A stretch of 64,000 nt of DNA. Origin: Plectosphaerella cucumerina (taxonomy: Eukaryota > Ascomycota > Sordariomycetes > Glomerellales > Plectosphaerellaceae). The stretch covers positions 1-64,000 of the forward strand of contig JAGPXD010000006.1 of NCBI GenBank assembly GCA_020746995.1. Reading direction: 5' to 3'. Of the stretch, positions 31,767 through 43,460 are shown in pieces (position 1 is the stretch's first letter; every line of letters starts with the position of its first letter). The notes under the pieces are model-generated. The model was not told the origin of the DNA, did no database searches, and saw nothing but the letters and a program-made list of their open reading frames with translations. Made by a program: the position numbers and the translations under genes.

Positions 31767-34192
31767 TTATTGCGAGTCGCTGTTCACAGCTTTATCGGCT
31801 GAAGGGGCCTTGGGGGAGCCCTCGATGGGAAGTCCCTCGCTAGGGGAGGTCTCGCTGGAGGTAGCCTCACCGGCGGAAGCGTCTGCAGAGCTCGTCGGAC
31901 TATCATCCAGGTGCTGGTCCAGCTGCTCGTACTCTCCAGGCTCCTCCACAAGCGGCTCCTCATGTCCTGGCTCGTTCCATCGACCAGGACCCTCCTCGCG
32001 TTGAATGCGCTGAGCCTGCGGCCGCTTCTCCTCCAGCACGCGCTGCTGCTCTTGCAGGCGCTTCTCGACCTCCTCACGGCGCTGGTTGCGCAGCTTCTGG
32101 TGGCGGTCGGCGTAGAACTCAACATTGGTGTCGAGATAGTTTTCGATGGCCGTCTGGGCCAGCTCCTTGACGTGGAACGCCAGGGTCTGGCTGACGAAGA
32201 TGTTGGGGAAGCGGTAGCTCATCCACAAGTAAAGCGAGATGGCGTGGTGCAAAGACTCGACCCTGCGGAGATATTCCCTGCCATTGCCGCCAAAGTTCTC
32301 CGCCGTAGCGTCGAGGATCTCGAGGTTGATCTCCTTGATGTCGCACAGAGCGCCGCCCTTGCGCTCGGCGAGGCACCGTCCAATCGCCTCGACGAGTTTC
32401 TCCGCACCAGGCTCGTGCAGACTCGCGGGGGCATGTAGGAGGGCCAGTCGCTCATGAATCGTCAATGGGAAGCGTTGGATGATGTCGGCGATTCGCAGTG
32501 CATCCTCGGAAATGTCCATGAGGAACATTGGTGAAATCTGGGCAAGCTCACGGATCCGCAACAACAAAAAAGCGAGAGGGGTGTCGGGGGGCAGGTATTC
32601 GGCAAACCGCTCCATGATGAACGCAGGAGGGTTGATGTAGGCGGTCGTGAGTGCCTCCACTCCTGCATCAAATGCCTCCTCGACACTTTGGAGATCATTG
32701 GAGTCGAGTGTCGTGACCAAGCCGAGCTTCGGCTCAGAAGAGCCACTCTTCTCGTCCTCTGCATCCTGTCGTGCGGTGCGGAAGCGTCCTGCTCTGCCTC
32801 CAATCTGCTTGATCTCGGAGGACGTCAGTCCACGGAAGTTGACGCCGTCAAACTTGAATGCTGTTTCGAAAATGACACGCTTGATCTCAAGATTCAACCC
32901 CATTCCAATGGCATCGCTTGCCACCAGAAAGTCGTAGTCGTTGTTGGGATCGTTGAACAAGGCTGCCTGCTGAGCTCTGGTCTCCGGGGGCAAGGACCCG
33001 TAGACAATGGCGCAACGCTTTCCAGTGGTCCTCTCGATTTCCCTCTTCAGACCGTGCAGGTTGACTCTGCTGAATGCAACGATGGCGTCCCCCCTTTGCA
33101 GGCTCTTGAGGTTACCGTTCAAGCTCTCGCTTGTTTTCAGGGGACTCAGCCTCTTGTAGCGATGAACGATGCACTTATCTCCGATAGCAGAGCAGATTGA
33201 CTTCACCAGCTCAACCGATCTTTCCTCGCCGCAGAGGTGGACCTCCTTGGCCATGACTCCAAGGAGAGCCTGGGTCCAGGCCCAGCCTCGGTCAGGGTCG
33301 CCAATCATCTGAATCTCATCGATAACAGCGACATCGACGACCCTGTTGAGTGGCGTCATCTCGACGGTGCAACTGATGAAATAGTTGTCCGCGTCGTCTG
33401 GGAGACGCTGTTCTTCACCAGTGATCATTGCGCATGGCAAGCCTTTTGCCGTGAATCGAGCATAGATCTCCTGGGCCAGAAGCCGCAAGGGGCCACCGTA
33501 AATGCCCGACTTTGCGCCCTCGAGCGCCTTCAAGGCGTGGTATGTCTTTCCAGAGTTGGTGGGGCCGACGTGAAGATGAATCGTTCGCTGGAGTGACCTT
33601 GTGGCCGGGAACCACTCCATAGGATATCGAAAGTCGGCCAGCTCCTTCTGCTTTTTTGTCAAAGCGGGTGACATTCGCGAGCGCATCATGAAGCTCTGGA
33701 AAGAGTACTGAATCTCGGCCGTCAGACCCTTGACGTCGCCGCGGATGAAGGCGTTTCGCAGTGTCCAGAAGAGCGGGTTCTCGCTTCTCGCCAAACGTCC
33801 GCTGCTCGCCATGACCATCGCCTGCGATATGGCCTTCCGAAACAGTGCGATCTCGTCGTTGAGCCCACGCTCGGTGTGGACACCATAGCTCCGGACCAGT
33901 TGGCTCGCCGTCGACCATTCTCCCATGTCGTCGACGATCTTGTTGAACTGCGCGTTGACCATGGACTTGAAGATTGCATATTTGTTCTTTTGCTGTTTCT
34001 CTGCTGACATCTGGGGCTTGGGAGATTTCTGCAACGTCTCGCTGTCCTTGGGAATGAGTTAGCGGGGCTTGGAAGAGCTTCAGCGTGTTGGCCAACCTGG
34101 AAGGCACGGCGGCCTGTCGTGGCGAATGATCGCCGCAGTATGGGCTGGGTGCGTGCCGCGCATAACGCGACACTCCGAAGTATTGATATCAT
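31767..34192 (-). CDS. SUV3: Mitochondrial ATP-dependent RNA helicase Suv3
   Basis: Two exons (34192-34097, 34046-31767; intron 50 nt, phase 0), 791 aa. Exon 1 is entirely a mitochondrial presequence (MISILRSVALCAARTQPILRRSFA), Arg-rich with no acidic residues. The helicase core has Walker A GPTNSGKT (193-200), DEIQ Walker B (275-278), YGSLPPETRAQQAALFND, DFLVASDAIGMGLNLEIKRVIF and the QIGGRAGRF motif VI. A Suv3 C-terminal domain follows, then a long Glu/Arg-rich extension and an acidic Ser-rich tail. Together with the RNase Dss1 it forms the mitochondrial degradosome, which turns over introns and surplus RNA. Confidence 0.95.
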
Positions 34193-34813
34193 GGTGGCTT
34201 CGTGGCGAGGAAGCTCCTCATGTTGGCCTGGTGGGAAAGGCTTGTGATGTCGAGCCGCGCCTTTCAACGGTGGTGACGCGCCGAGACTCGTTCAATTGAC
34301 ATCCGCGAAATTTTGGCTTATCGGTTATCTGGTTGGACGATGTATGATTACTCATCTCCGGCCAGTCGCACTTCCCGTAGGATGGGACGACTTTGCGGAA
34401 TCTGGGTTAGAATCTGACCAGCTACATACTGCATGGCAGTTCTCGCGCTCTGCTGTTTCCTCTCCTTAAAGAGAATAGTCTTGGTAGATTGCAACTGGAA
34501 AAGGCGGCATGTTGCCGCTGATCGCAACACAACATCGAAGGGTGGTTGGTCTGCTTATGTAATCAAACGGCCCCACTCGAACCGCGACCGCATGACACTC
34601 TGAATGACGTCCCAGGGATCCAGGCACTTCAGTGTTGCCCAAACAGCCAGCATTCGTCAACAAGTCAAGCACCACGATCCGCGATCACCACTCTTCGCGC
34701 TCTCCTTTCCCCCTCATTTTGTTCGGGAATCTTAATTTACAAGTCTCCAGCCTACAAATTCCGCATCAACGATCCTCCCTTCAGCGGCTGAGCATCGTCG
34801 CTATCTGCCTACC
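34193..34813. other. Divergent promoter spacer, no gene recognised
   Basis: This 621-bp spacer between the divergent Suv3 and SNARE genes shows no motif-bearing frame. Its right third is C/T-rich. Confidence 0.4.
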
Positions 34814-35584
34814 ATGGCGTCCTCCTCAGCACAAGGCACGCCGCTGCTCTAGTACGGCTCCCTTTCTCCTCGCCTGCGTCGAGAAGGCACTGACAAGTTC
34901 ATTAGCTCCTGCATCGCACACAACACCACTATCCTGAGCGAATGCACGACCTCCGCATCTTCACAGACGTCGTCTCTCGCCTCCCTCATCCTCCCGAAGA
35001 TCGAGCACAGCACATCACAGAAGCTCACCTACACGCACGGCGCCAACCATATCCATTACATTGCCGAATCTCCATCCGACCACCCCGACCACCCGTCCTC
35101 AGGAGCTGGAGGCCTAACGTTCCTTGTGATTGCCTCGTCCTCACTCGGCCGCCGCATCCCATTCGGCTACCTCTTCGAGATCCGCAAGCGTTTCCTCGAG
35201 CGCCTGCCGCCGCAGGAGACCGACTACTCCGACCTTCCCAACTACGGAGCCGCCAGCTTCAATGGCGAGCTTAAGCGCCTTATGGTTGATTACGGCACCA
35301 CCACTGGCGGCCAGGACGATGCCATCGCAAATGCGCAACGCGAGATCGATGACGTTCGTGGCATCATGACGCGCAATATCGAAGGGCTCCTTGAGCGTGG
35401 CGAGCGTATCGACCTGCTGGTCGACAAGACCGACCGTCTGGGCGGCAGCGCTCGCGACTTCCGCATCCGCAGCCGGGGCCTCAAGCGCAAGATGTGGTGG
35501 AAGAACGTCAAGCTGATGGCCCTACTGGTGCTGGTGTGCGTTCTGATTATATCCGTCATCGTTATCGCGGTGAGGAGTGGTTGA
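34814..35584 (+). CDS. Longin R-SNARE, VAMP7/Nyv1-like
   Basis: Two exons (34814-34851, 34906-35584; intron 54 nt), 238 aa. The first exon is 38 nt (MASSSAQGTPLLY), and the splice is forced because the unspliced frame stops at TAG just after CTGCTC. SCIAHNTTIL begins the longin domain, which continues through KLTYTHGANHIHYIAE and TFLVIASSSLGRRIPFGYLFEIRKRFLER. The R-SNARE helix IANAQREIDDVRGIMTRNIEGLLERGERIDLLVDKTDRL carries the zero-layer Arg. WWKNVKLMALLVLVCVLIISVIVIAV is the C-terminal anchor. This is the layout of VAMP7-type SNAREs acting in fusion with endosomes and vacuole. Confidence 0.92.
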
Positions 35585-35820
35585 ATGGGAGAGCCGGCTG
35601 TATCACTGTAATACCTACCTATGTTTGCCCATGGCGGGCACCGTCCTGCGCGGAGAAAGCACACGAGGGGAACCCCCAGTTTCATGTCCTGCGAAGGGCT
35701 TTTCTTGCTTCACTTCACCTATGCTTATTTAGCGAATGCGCATGGTTCAATTCGGTCCTATCTGGTGCTGTATACAGTGATGTATTTCTGCTGTGGTATC
35801 ATCGATGAAAGAAACGGCGG

Positions 35821-36130
35821 CTCCAGACCGTCCATGCCTGCGGCTCACCTGGAGCTCCTGCCAAGCAGGCGTCTCCAGACCACCTATACCTGCGGCTCAT
35901 CTGTAGCCCATGCTAAGCAGGCGGCTCCAGACCATCTGTGCCTGCCGCTCATCTGTCGCCCATGCTAAACAGGTGTCTCCAGACCACCTCCACCTGCGGC
36001 TCACCTAGAACTCCTGCTAAGCAGGCGGCTCCAGACCATTTGTGCCTGCCGCTCATCTGTAGCCCATGCTAAGCAGGCGTCTCAGACTGTCCATGCCCGC
36101 GGCTCATCTGGAACCCATGCTAAGCAACAG
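35821..36130. repeat. Minisatellite, six copies of a 52-bp unit
   Basis: The word CTCCAGACC (or CTCAGACT in the last copy) recurs at 35821, 35873, 35925, 35977, 36029 and 36081, exactly 52 bp apart. Each unit continues with TGCCTGC(G/C)GCTCATCTG, then CCCATGCTAAGCAGGC. Copies differ by scattered substitutions with almost no indels. Units 3 and 5 (odd/even types ending GGCGGCTCC versus GGCGTCTCC) alternate, which suggests a higher-order 104-bp doubling step. Confidence 0.9.
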
Positions 36131-36669
36131 ACAACGTCAAGCAACTGTGAGGTGATAATCATCCCTGGTAGGTTGCAGCAAGAAGATAAACCTTAGACTC
36201 GTCAGTCATCCATTCGTGGTGACACCCTACATGACCTCCTCACCTACGTCATGCGACTGCCGGCACATTCACAGCTTCGGCACACTCCCTTGGCCGACCC
36301 TTGCCGCTTCGCGAAAGACATAGCCATGCGCTACAGGGCTGTAACCTGCCGCTGCGGACAAGACTGCCGGTGGTTTCCGCATACCATCAGCGAAGAAGAC
36401 TGGATGTCGTAAAGCTGCATTATATTCGGGCGCTGTTGAGGATGAAGATGACGACAAGGCGAGTGATGTAAGCGCTGCTCCCGACGGTTTGATGTTCGGC
36501 ATGATGGGGCAAGGGAACACCTGGACGGCTGATGACATTTCGTGCTTTTGGATGGAAGGCCGGAAATGCCTGCCTGTAGTATGGATGGGGAGCCTCACGG
36601 GCGACGTACTCGGTGACATTCCCGATTCAGAGTGGGGCAGGACATGCCGAGGTCCACAGGTTCCCACGA

Positions 36670-36771
36670 CGCAGCAAGCCAATCAAGACAGCAGTTCAAT
36701 TGAGGCAGCAAATCAATCAAGACGGCAGTTCAGTCGAGACGGCAGTTCAGTCAACACGGCAGGTCGCAAAA
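36670..36771. repeat. Decayed 17-bp minisatellite, about six copies
   Basis: Units start at 36670, 36687, 36704, 36721, 36738 and 36755. The best two are GACGGCAGTTCAGTCGA and GACGGCAGTTCAGTCAA; the others share the GRCRGCA core and the terminal TCAA or TTGA. Copy similarity falls towards the edges. Confidence 0.75.
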
Positions 36772-37073
36772 TCCAGATCTTTTTGTATGAAACAGATTTT
36801 CAACCATGGATGTGCGGGTAAGGACCAACTACTTGCGCCAGGTTTCATTCTCGTACAAGGTCAACGAGGCATCCCACCGATATAGCCCGTAGCCTCGTTC
36901 TCTCCATAACCATGAGTAGATAGTTCTGTAGGCCATAGTCTACCCGCTCGTTAGAGAGATACATCTCCCCACCTGCCTTAAAATTAACAGTCTGATTTGT
37001 GCTCCATCATTCACATCTCGACGTCAGATTCTAAAGCCTATCAGCCAGTGGTACAACTTGCAACGACGAAGAC

Positions 37074-39092
37074 TTACCTGCTGCAAATCGGGATTCCTAG
37101 AGCATTCATTCCGTTCTCGACGACCTGCCTCGCAGCAGCGTAAACAAGGGCATCGCTCGCCGAAGCGTCTGGCCAGTCCTCGTCCTCTGGAAGCAGTCCA
37201 GACAGCTCGTTGAGAAGCCGGAAGAGGTATGTCATCAGTGGCCCAGGTTCCATATTCCGGAGAGCTGCCCTGGCCGCGTCTGGGTACTGGGCCAGCAATC
37301 GGAAAAGGTCGCCGTAGTTCTCACTCTTCACGGCTGAGTAGTCAGGCACCGCCGGGCCAGCTGACGTTCGCAGGAAGCTGCAGAGACGGGCATGCCAGTA
37401 CTGGAGATACGGCCCCGTGTTGGCATCGAAAGTCGCCGCCTCGGTCAGGTCCAGGGACAGCTGGCCCTGTTTCTTGCCGTAGAGGACGTGAACCATGAGG
37501 GCGCTGGCACCGACCTGGTCTACCACAGCGACCGGATCGTCGAATCGAGCAGCTCTTTCAACGTCGGTCTCGAGAAGTGCACTTGCCACAGTACGAGTGT
37601 GGTCCAGGAAGTCGCTCAGGAGTGCTGCATGACGGCCGTCTGGGAATTCCAGCTCCTGCACGTGTCCGAAATTCACGTACTGGGACGCCGCCGCCAGGTC
37701 CTCCCGGCCCATGAGCTGGAGTGCCTTGTTCACGCGCTTGAAGTGCGTGTCTTGGTCTGCCGATACGACGTAGATCATCTTTTCGAACTTGTGGGCCTCT
37801 TCCCGGTCGAGGACGGCGGCGATGTCGCGGAGGAGGTATGAAGTCAGACCGGTTCTGTCCCGAAGTACACCTTTGCCGAGGCCTTTTATCGCGCCATGCT
37901 TTTTGAAGTCGATCACCCAAGCACCATGGTCCTCCTCGTACACGCCTTTTTCTCTGAGCGCCTCCTCTACTTTGGCGATACTTGCGGCAGAGACGCGCGA
38001 CTCGCCCGCGTATTCATCAAAGGTCACACCGAGCCGTGAGTACAGCTGCACGTATTGCTCGATGCTGAAATCCTTGAATCGGCGCCAGAGGGCAACGGCA
38101 TCGGGATCGCCGTCTTCGAGCCTCTTGCACCAGGCATCCTTTTCGGCATTCAGTCCCTTGGCGTCATGCTCAGCCACACGAGCCTCGATGACCTCGGGGT
38201 CGCCTTTCTCCTCGCGGATCTTCTTGCGGGCTTCGAGCTCGGGTTTCAGCAGCTCGTCGACCTCGGTATACAAGTCTAGCAAGTGACGGAACGGATCCGC
38301 AGCAAAGGCTTCTTCAGAGCCGGACCTCTGCCAGCCTACGGCCAGCAAGCCGATGTGCTTGCCCCAGTCGCCGAGGTAGTTGACCCTTGTAACCTCCCAG
38401 CCGAGACGCTCGTGGAGCGCCGCGATGTGGGCGCCGAGAAGAGTGCTGCGGAGGTGCGCGCCGGTGAACTTCTTGGCGATGTTTGGGGACGAAAACTCGA
38501 TGAGGAGCTTACCCGTTCCTGACTTTGGAGCGGATGCGTCGTGTAGTCCGAGGCTTGAACTGGCCCCATATGCCGCCCCTCGGTCGGATATGTAGGGGAG
38601 GAGAAGCGATGGCAATATTTTCTGGGACAGGAAGATACGAAGAAGGGCCCCATCGAGGATTGGCACGGTGAAGAGAGGGGACTGCGAGACCTGGTAAGAG
38701 AACGTCAGCGGGTGCTTCTGGCTGAGATTGGGGGACAACTGTGAGTCGGAGCCACGATATGTCTCTCAGGCTGAGTGCAGTTGTCGCCGTTTGCTTACCT
38801 GCTGGGTTAGTTCATTGCCAATCTCCTCCAGCTCGTCTGCGGTTTTCTGGAGCCTCAGCCTCGGCAGAGTGATGACCAAGTCACCATTGTCGACTTCGTT
38901 TGACAGCTGGATAGCGTCAAGCGCGACCTGAGGATCACTGTGGACGAGGCCGATGATTGTGTCGGCCAACTGGGAGCGGTAAATGTCAATCGGGTTGTGC
39001 AAAACGTCGGTGCTGGCCGCCACAGGCGCCAGCCCGGACACATTCAGGCCTCCCAGCAAGCTCTCCAGGCCGTTGAGCGTATCTGTGGCCAT
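37074..39092 (-). CDS. Arginyl-tRNA synthetase (class I)
   Basis: Two exons (39092-38799, 38690-37074; intron 108 nt, phase 0), 636 aa. An N-terminal Add-1-type domain (about residues 1-110) is followed by the catalytic core with the ArgRS signature SSPNIAKKFTGAHLRSTLLG (HIGH equivalent), NYLGDWGKHIGLLAVGW, DRTGLTSYLLRDIAAVLDR, YVVSADQDTHFKRV and FGHVQEL. The helical DALR anticodon-binding domain runs from TGPYLQYWHARLCSFLR to the end. No clear mitochondrial presequence is seen at the chosen ATG. The frame ends ICSR-stop, and the stop lies within CAG|GTAAGT, a perfect donor, so the true C-terminus may come from a further small exon. Confidence 0.93.
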
Positions 39093-39842
39093 ATTCGGTA
39101 GGGTGATACCAGGTGATGCTCTCAAGACACAGCCTCAACGGGCTGAAAAGTCGGGGAGAAGTGTCTAGCAGATGTGGCAGCCCTTTCAGCTCTGGGAAAT
39201 ATGAAGCTGACCATTTCTTATTAAAGGAGAGGACTCGGACGGCCGTCGTTGTACCCATCACCCTCAGTCAGGCATCAGTGCAGAAGTGAGGCGGGCAACA
39301 CAGGTGACGCATCCCATAGGTCGCAGCCCGCCCGAGTGGCCGGAGGCAAGCAGTCACTGTCACCGGTCAACGCGTCCCGAGTCGAGGCTGCGAGTGCGCT
39401 GGCATTCTCTGGGCCAGCAAAACCTACATCACTTTCAGGAGCAGGAGCATGTGAAAGGCAAGCTGCTCAGCGGGCATTGAGGTTTGCGGGTGTGTCGCGT
39501 TTGGGGCAAATCAATCCTCAACGGTCTCGATCATCCACACGACAGTCAAACCCGCGAATGCATCAGCAACAGTTTGAACAAGGTCGCAAAAGGTTTTGCA
39601 GCAAGGACAAACATTTTGCGATCTGATGGTATAAATCGGCAATCGCTCCCGGTACAGTCGCCCCGGCCGCCCAGCATCATGGTGACGTGACCTCGAAGAG
39701 TGGGTGACTGCCAAGATTTCCACCAAGTGTGACAGCCTTCTCGGCCTTTCACAAACTCCATATGGACTCCTGCCAGCAGATTTTGTGGTGCCAGATCATC
39801 TTGCCGCTCGGCTCGTAACTGCTTCACGATATCAGCCCCAGA
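39093..39842. other. Divergent spacer, no gene recognised
   Basis: This 750-bp spacer between the synthetase and MYND gene starts holds only short frames without motifs. Confidence 0.4.
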
Positions 39843-40834
39843 ATGGCTGTGGACACTCCCACGAGGTGCGCGACCTGCGGCGATGCCGCGACAACATCAT
39901 GCACCGGCTGCAAGGACGCGCCCGAGTACGACCTGCACGATGCCATCAGCGTCGTCTACTGCAGTCACGCCTGCCAGAAGACGGACTGGCCACGACACAA
40001 GGACCACTGCCGCACCCTCCAGCACCGCAAGAAGCTCTATCGGGCAGCACGGCTCCTGAAGGAAGCACTCCTGACCTATCGGACCATCCTCTACGATCTT
40101 CATCTCAACGAAGTCGAGCTCAAGGACGGAACTCTGTGGCTGCACCAGAAACCGAGCCGTCGGCCGATGCGAGGGCCTTTCCCAGAGCATGCCACCTCCA
40201 ACCCGAATCACAGAGAGGCTGCGCTGGCTGCCAACCAGTGCACGGCATCTATGGCTCTCTTGGGCCGCATGACGCGCAAACTTCTTGCAGGTTAGTAGCC
40301 TGGTGCCCAAGATGCCTTCACGCGAACAGTTGCTGACGAGGCCAAGACGTCCCCTCGACCTTGGAGGTCATCGACCTTCACATGGGCGCACCAATCACTC
40401 GAGCAAGGCTCACTCCAGGACCTGACCCCCGAAACGTCCCACACACTCTCATCCGAGCGACCACGCTGCACTCCAAAGAGGTCTGGCTGATAGACTCCAC
40501 CGGGTGCCAGTACGGGTTCAGTGAGGTCTTGGTCCCCTACGACACGTACTACCAGGAGAAGGGATGCAAGGTTGTGATCCCTCCGACGCCGTATGACGCC
40601 ACTGAGACGAAGGACCTCGACTTCTACAAGACCATTCCCACAATGAACGCCACTGAGATCCAGCGGGAGAACGCGGAGCAGGAGCGGAAGGACCGTCTGC
40701 ATTTTGCCGCGTTTGTCGACACTCGCGTCACCAAGGATGTCCTCGAGGGAACCAGGGAAGTGTTTGAAAAGGCGGTCGGGCAGTTTGTTGCCGACTTGAA
40801 GCTTCACATGCTGAAGATTGCGCCTCAGGTCTGA
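39843..40834 (+). CDS. MYND-type zinc-finger protein
   Basis: Two exons (39843-40290, 40347-40834; intron 56 nt), 311 aa. The MYND finger is at the N-terminus: CATCGDAATTSCTGCKDAPEYD, then VVYCSHACQKTDWPRHKDHCRTL, giving the full C-C/C-C/C-C/H-C ligand set with a short insertion before YCS. The remainder (LYRAARLLKEALLTYRTILYD; VIDLHMGAPITRARLT; STGCQYGFSEVLVPYDTYYQEKG) resembles uncharacterised fungal MYND proteins and has no SET domain. MYND fingers bind Pro-rich peptides, so a protein-interaction role is likely. The function is unknown. Confidence 0.85.
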
Positions 40835-41122
40835 GGGAGGCATGCTTGACTTGACAGCCTGACGCTGAACCAGGTTTGACGTACTTGGGTCGCGAAGGGG
40901 GTAAATAGTGGTCAACTCGCAGGATGTATTTATAGTCATTTGTAGCCAGCAGCCATCACCACACGCATGAACAGCCGATTTCAAATGCAGTAGATTGCTG
41001 GGGCCATTGGTCGGCGCAAAATCGCATCGCTTGCCTCCATGAATGAGCATGCGTGGTACCGGTACAGTAAAATTTGATAAGGGAACAAGGAAACAGGCCC
41101 CCGCAAAGGGTCAAAACAAGCG

Positions 41123-43460
41123 CTACCTGACAAATTCCCAATCTGAATCGTCCGTGTCGTCTCTAGCTTCCAGCTGTCGTTCTGGTGGCGGTGTTGCTTT
41201 AGGAAGCAGGAAATTGACGCCGGCCCGCAGGAGATCGCCCAACACTGTCAGCAGAGTGTCGAGGAAGTTGAACAAGAAGATCATCGCCAAAGTAAATGCA
41301 AGCAAGCTGTAGACGAGCATGTGGAAGCTAGCTTTGACCGGTATCGCCGACGCCTCCATGCTAAACAGCGTGAAGGCCAGCATGAAGGGCAAGAGAGCCT
41401 GCGAGAACAGAAGGGGTCAGCGTGTTCATCGGTCATCGAGAGCTGCGGCCAGAAAACTTACCATTGTTGTGATCGTGGCTTTCCAGGACGACTTTGCCAC
41501 GATTTCTTGAGACCTGACAGCTCGTTCGGCCGCCTTCTCCTGCTTCTTGGCTGCGCCTAGGGCGATTCTCTCATGTCTGAAGGCAGAACGTGCTCCATCG
41601 CCTAGTCCTTGGCTTCCAATCCTTGCGGCAAGAACGTTGTTCAGCTGGGCAAGAGTCAGCTTGTTACCATGTACAGTACGTCTCGGGGAATATTTTACCT
41701 GTGGTCTTCCGAGGGTATCGATCGAGCCCTCCAGCTGCTTGAGCAACATCTCCAGCACGACATAAACGTCCTCTACGCTTTGCAAGCTGTCTCGCGTCGC
41801 GAAAGCGTCGTCCAGTGGCATTGAATCATCGTAGAAGCATTTGATGCCGTGTTTCCAGGTATCTATGGTGCCCGACAGGTCTGCGTGTATGACGGTCAAG
41901 AGCTTGTCCCATTGGGCTGCGATGGCGATGGAATCAGTGAGTTTTTGGATCACTCCCGGCTCATTGCTGGTGGCCAGGAACGCATCGCGCTTGTTCTTTC
42001 TAGGATACGGTTAATTAACTGCTTCTTCAGAGTACAGGGACTAGGGGGTGTGAGGCCGAGACCTACTCCTGTATGCCGTCAATGATGACACCGACTACTT
42101 CGGCCCATCGACGTCGGACTTCCTCGATCCAGGCTTTCCATAGCCATGGGAAGTATAGCCTGGCTTTGAGACTAGTATTTGGAGAGAAATACTCGGTGCC
42201 CGCGATGGGATCTTTCCGCAGTTCTTGGGAGTTGTGTTTGTCGCGGTCAACTGTGAGAGCTCTCCTTGAGCTGCCATCAATCAATGCAATGGCAGTCCAC
42301 CTCTCTTCATCAACACCAGCAAGAACGAGGGTTCTTTGGCCGACGATGAAGTCTCCCAGACCGGGTATTGACAGTATCTGCTGCTGGAGCGATCCACGAT
42401 TCGGTCGTGTTTCGGAGATGCTGGTGTAGAAAGGGAAACTCAGACGGAATATGAAGCAAGAGACATTGCGTGACTGTCTTCGGTTAGTTGATCGACACAA
42501 ACATCTAGAGTTCAGCTTCCACGTACGGGGAAAGACACCCCGGCACTTGGCTTCCGGTTGAGGTGAAGGTCGAACAGTTGTGGGAGCGCCACGGCATCGT
42601 TACTGGAGCATGTTTCCATGAGGACCGCAGCAGCTTCTGGAGTAGGATCAAAAATGCATCTATAATCAATGTCAGTATTTTTGATGCGTGATAGGGCTTG
42701 TATCGAGGAATGGGGTGCTTCATACAGCCTTCGTTGATCCACGTCCGATAGCCCTGGCGAACCTGTGCCCGAGGGCTTCTCGTAGCGCTGATGTGTTCTT
42801 AGGACGAGTCCCGAGTGCCGGTGGGAGGAGTAGAGTGAGGCTTACTGGCTTATGCAGCACGTTTCGGAGTTTGAAGAGGTTCATGGGCCGCTTGTTCTTG
42901 CGATAAACCCCGCCGCGTGAGTTTTCCTCGATGATAGCGGTTGGCCTCTCTTTGGGGTCGAGGCTCATCAAGTCCTCAAACCGAACGTGTCCGTAGTGTT
43001 TTTCGATGGTCGGAGTTCCTTCTGGCCATGGATCTGCTGGCTCAAACTTGACCACATGTAAATTATTCCTTAGGGACACCTTGGCAATGCTGGTTTCCAG
43101 TTCAATCTCTTCGCCAGTCAGATCATCGTCTTCGCAGCCTTCCTCGTCGCTCTCATCGCTACTTTCGCCATCGTCGCTATCCTCAGCGCACTCGACTTCT
43201 TCGCAGTCTTCGGCGTCGCTGCCAGTCTCCCAGTCTTTTCTTAGCCCGTCGATGTGCCTCTGGTTGAAGATGACGCGGGCTTTCCGCTCCTGTCCTTTGG
43301 TGAATTCCCTCAGCCAACCGGAGTTGGTTTTCGAGTACCGTGCCGGGACATTGTTGGTCTCCGAAGCTTGAGATGCCTGTTGATTTCTTCGCGCCTCCTC
43401 GGAGGGGTGTTTGTGTGCGAGGGGCATAGATTCCGTCGCGACACCGCCGCCGCGGATCAT
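41123..43460 (-). CDS. Unrecognised multi-exon protein with acidic N-terminus and two C-terminal TM helices (CorA-like layout)
   Basis: Six exons deduced by splice consensus and frame: 43460-42846, 42775-42527, 42473-42067, 41999-41699, 41644-41462, 41398-41123 (introns 70, 53, 67, 54 and 63 nt); 676 aa. The N-terminal part has an acidic block (EDSDDGESSDESDEEGCEDDD). A conserved-looking core follows (CIFDPTPEAAAVLMETCSSN, VALPQLFDLHLNRKPSAGVS, IPGLGDFIVGQRTLVLAGVD, YFPWLWKAWIEEVRRRWAEV). A helical region and two hydrophobic segments near the end (LLPFMLAFTLF; SFHMLVYSLLAFTLAMIFLF) complete it. A soluble domain, long helices and two terminal TMs resemble CorA/ZntB transporters, but no GMN motif is present. 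Function is not known. The start is uncertain: an ATG at 43509 in another frame could belong to an extra exon. Confidence 0.6.

Larger units (their letters stand above)
35585..37073. other. Convergent spacer carrying two minisatellites
   Basis: This 1.5-kb spacer lies between the SNARE and arginyl-tRNA synthetase 3' ends. It holds the 52-bp and 17-bp repeats listed separately. No gene is supported. Confidence 0.5.

Noticed and set aside
35821..36130. CRISPR-like array
   Set aside because: The units are contiguous 52-bp tandem repeats without unique spacers, in a eukaryotic genome; this is a minisatellite.
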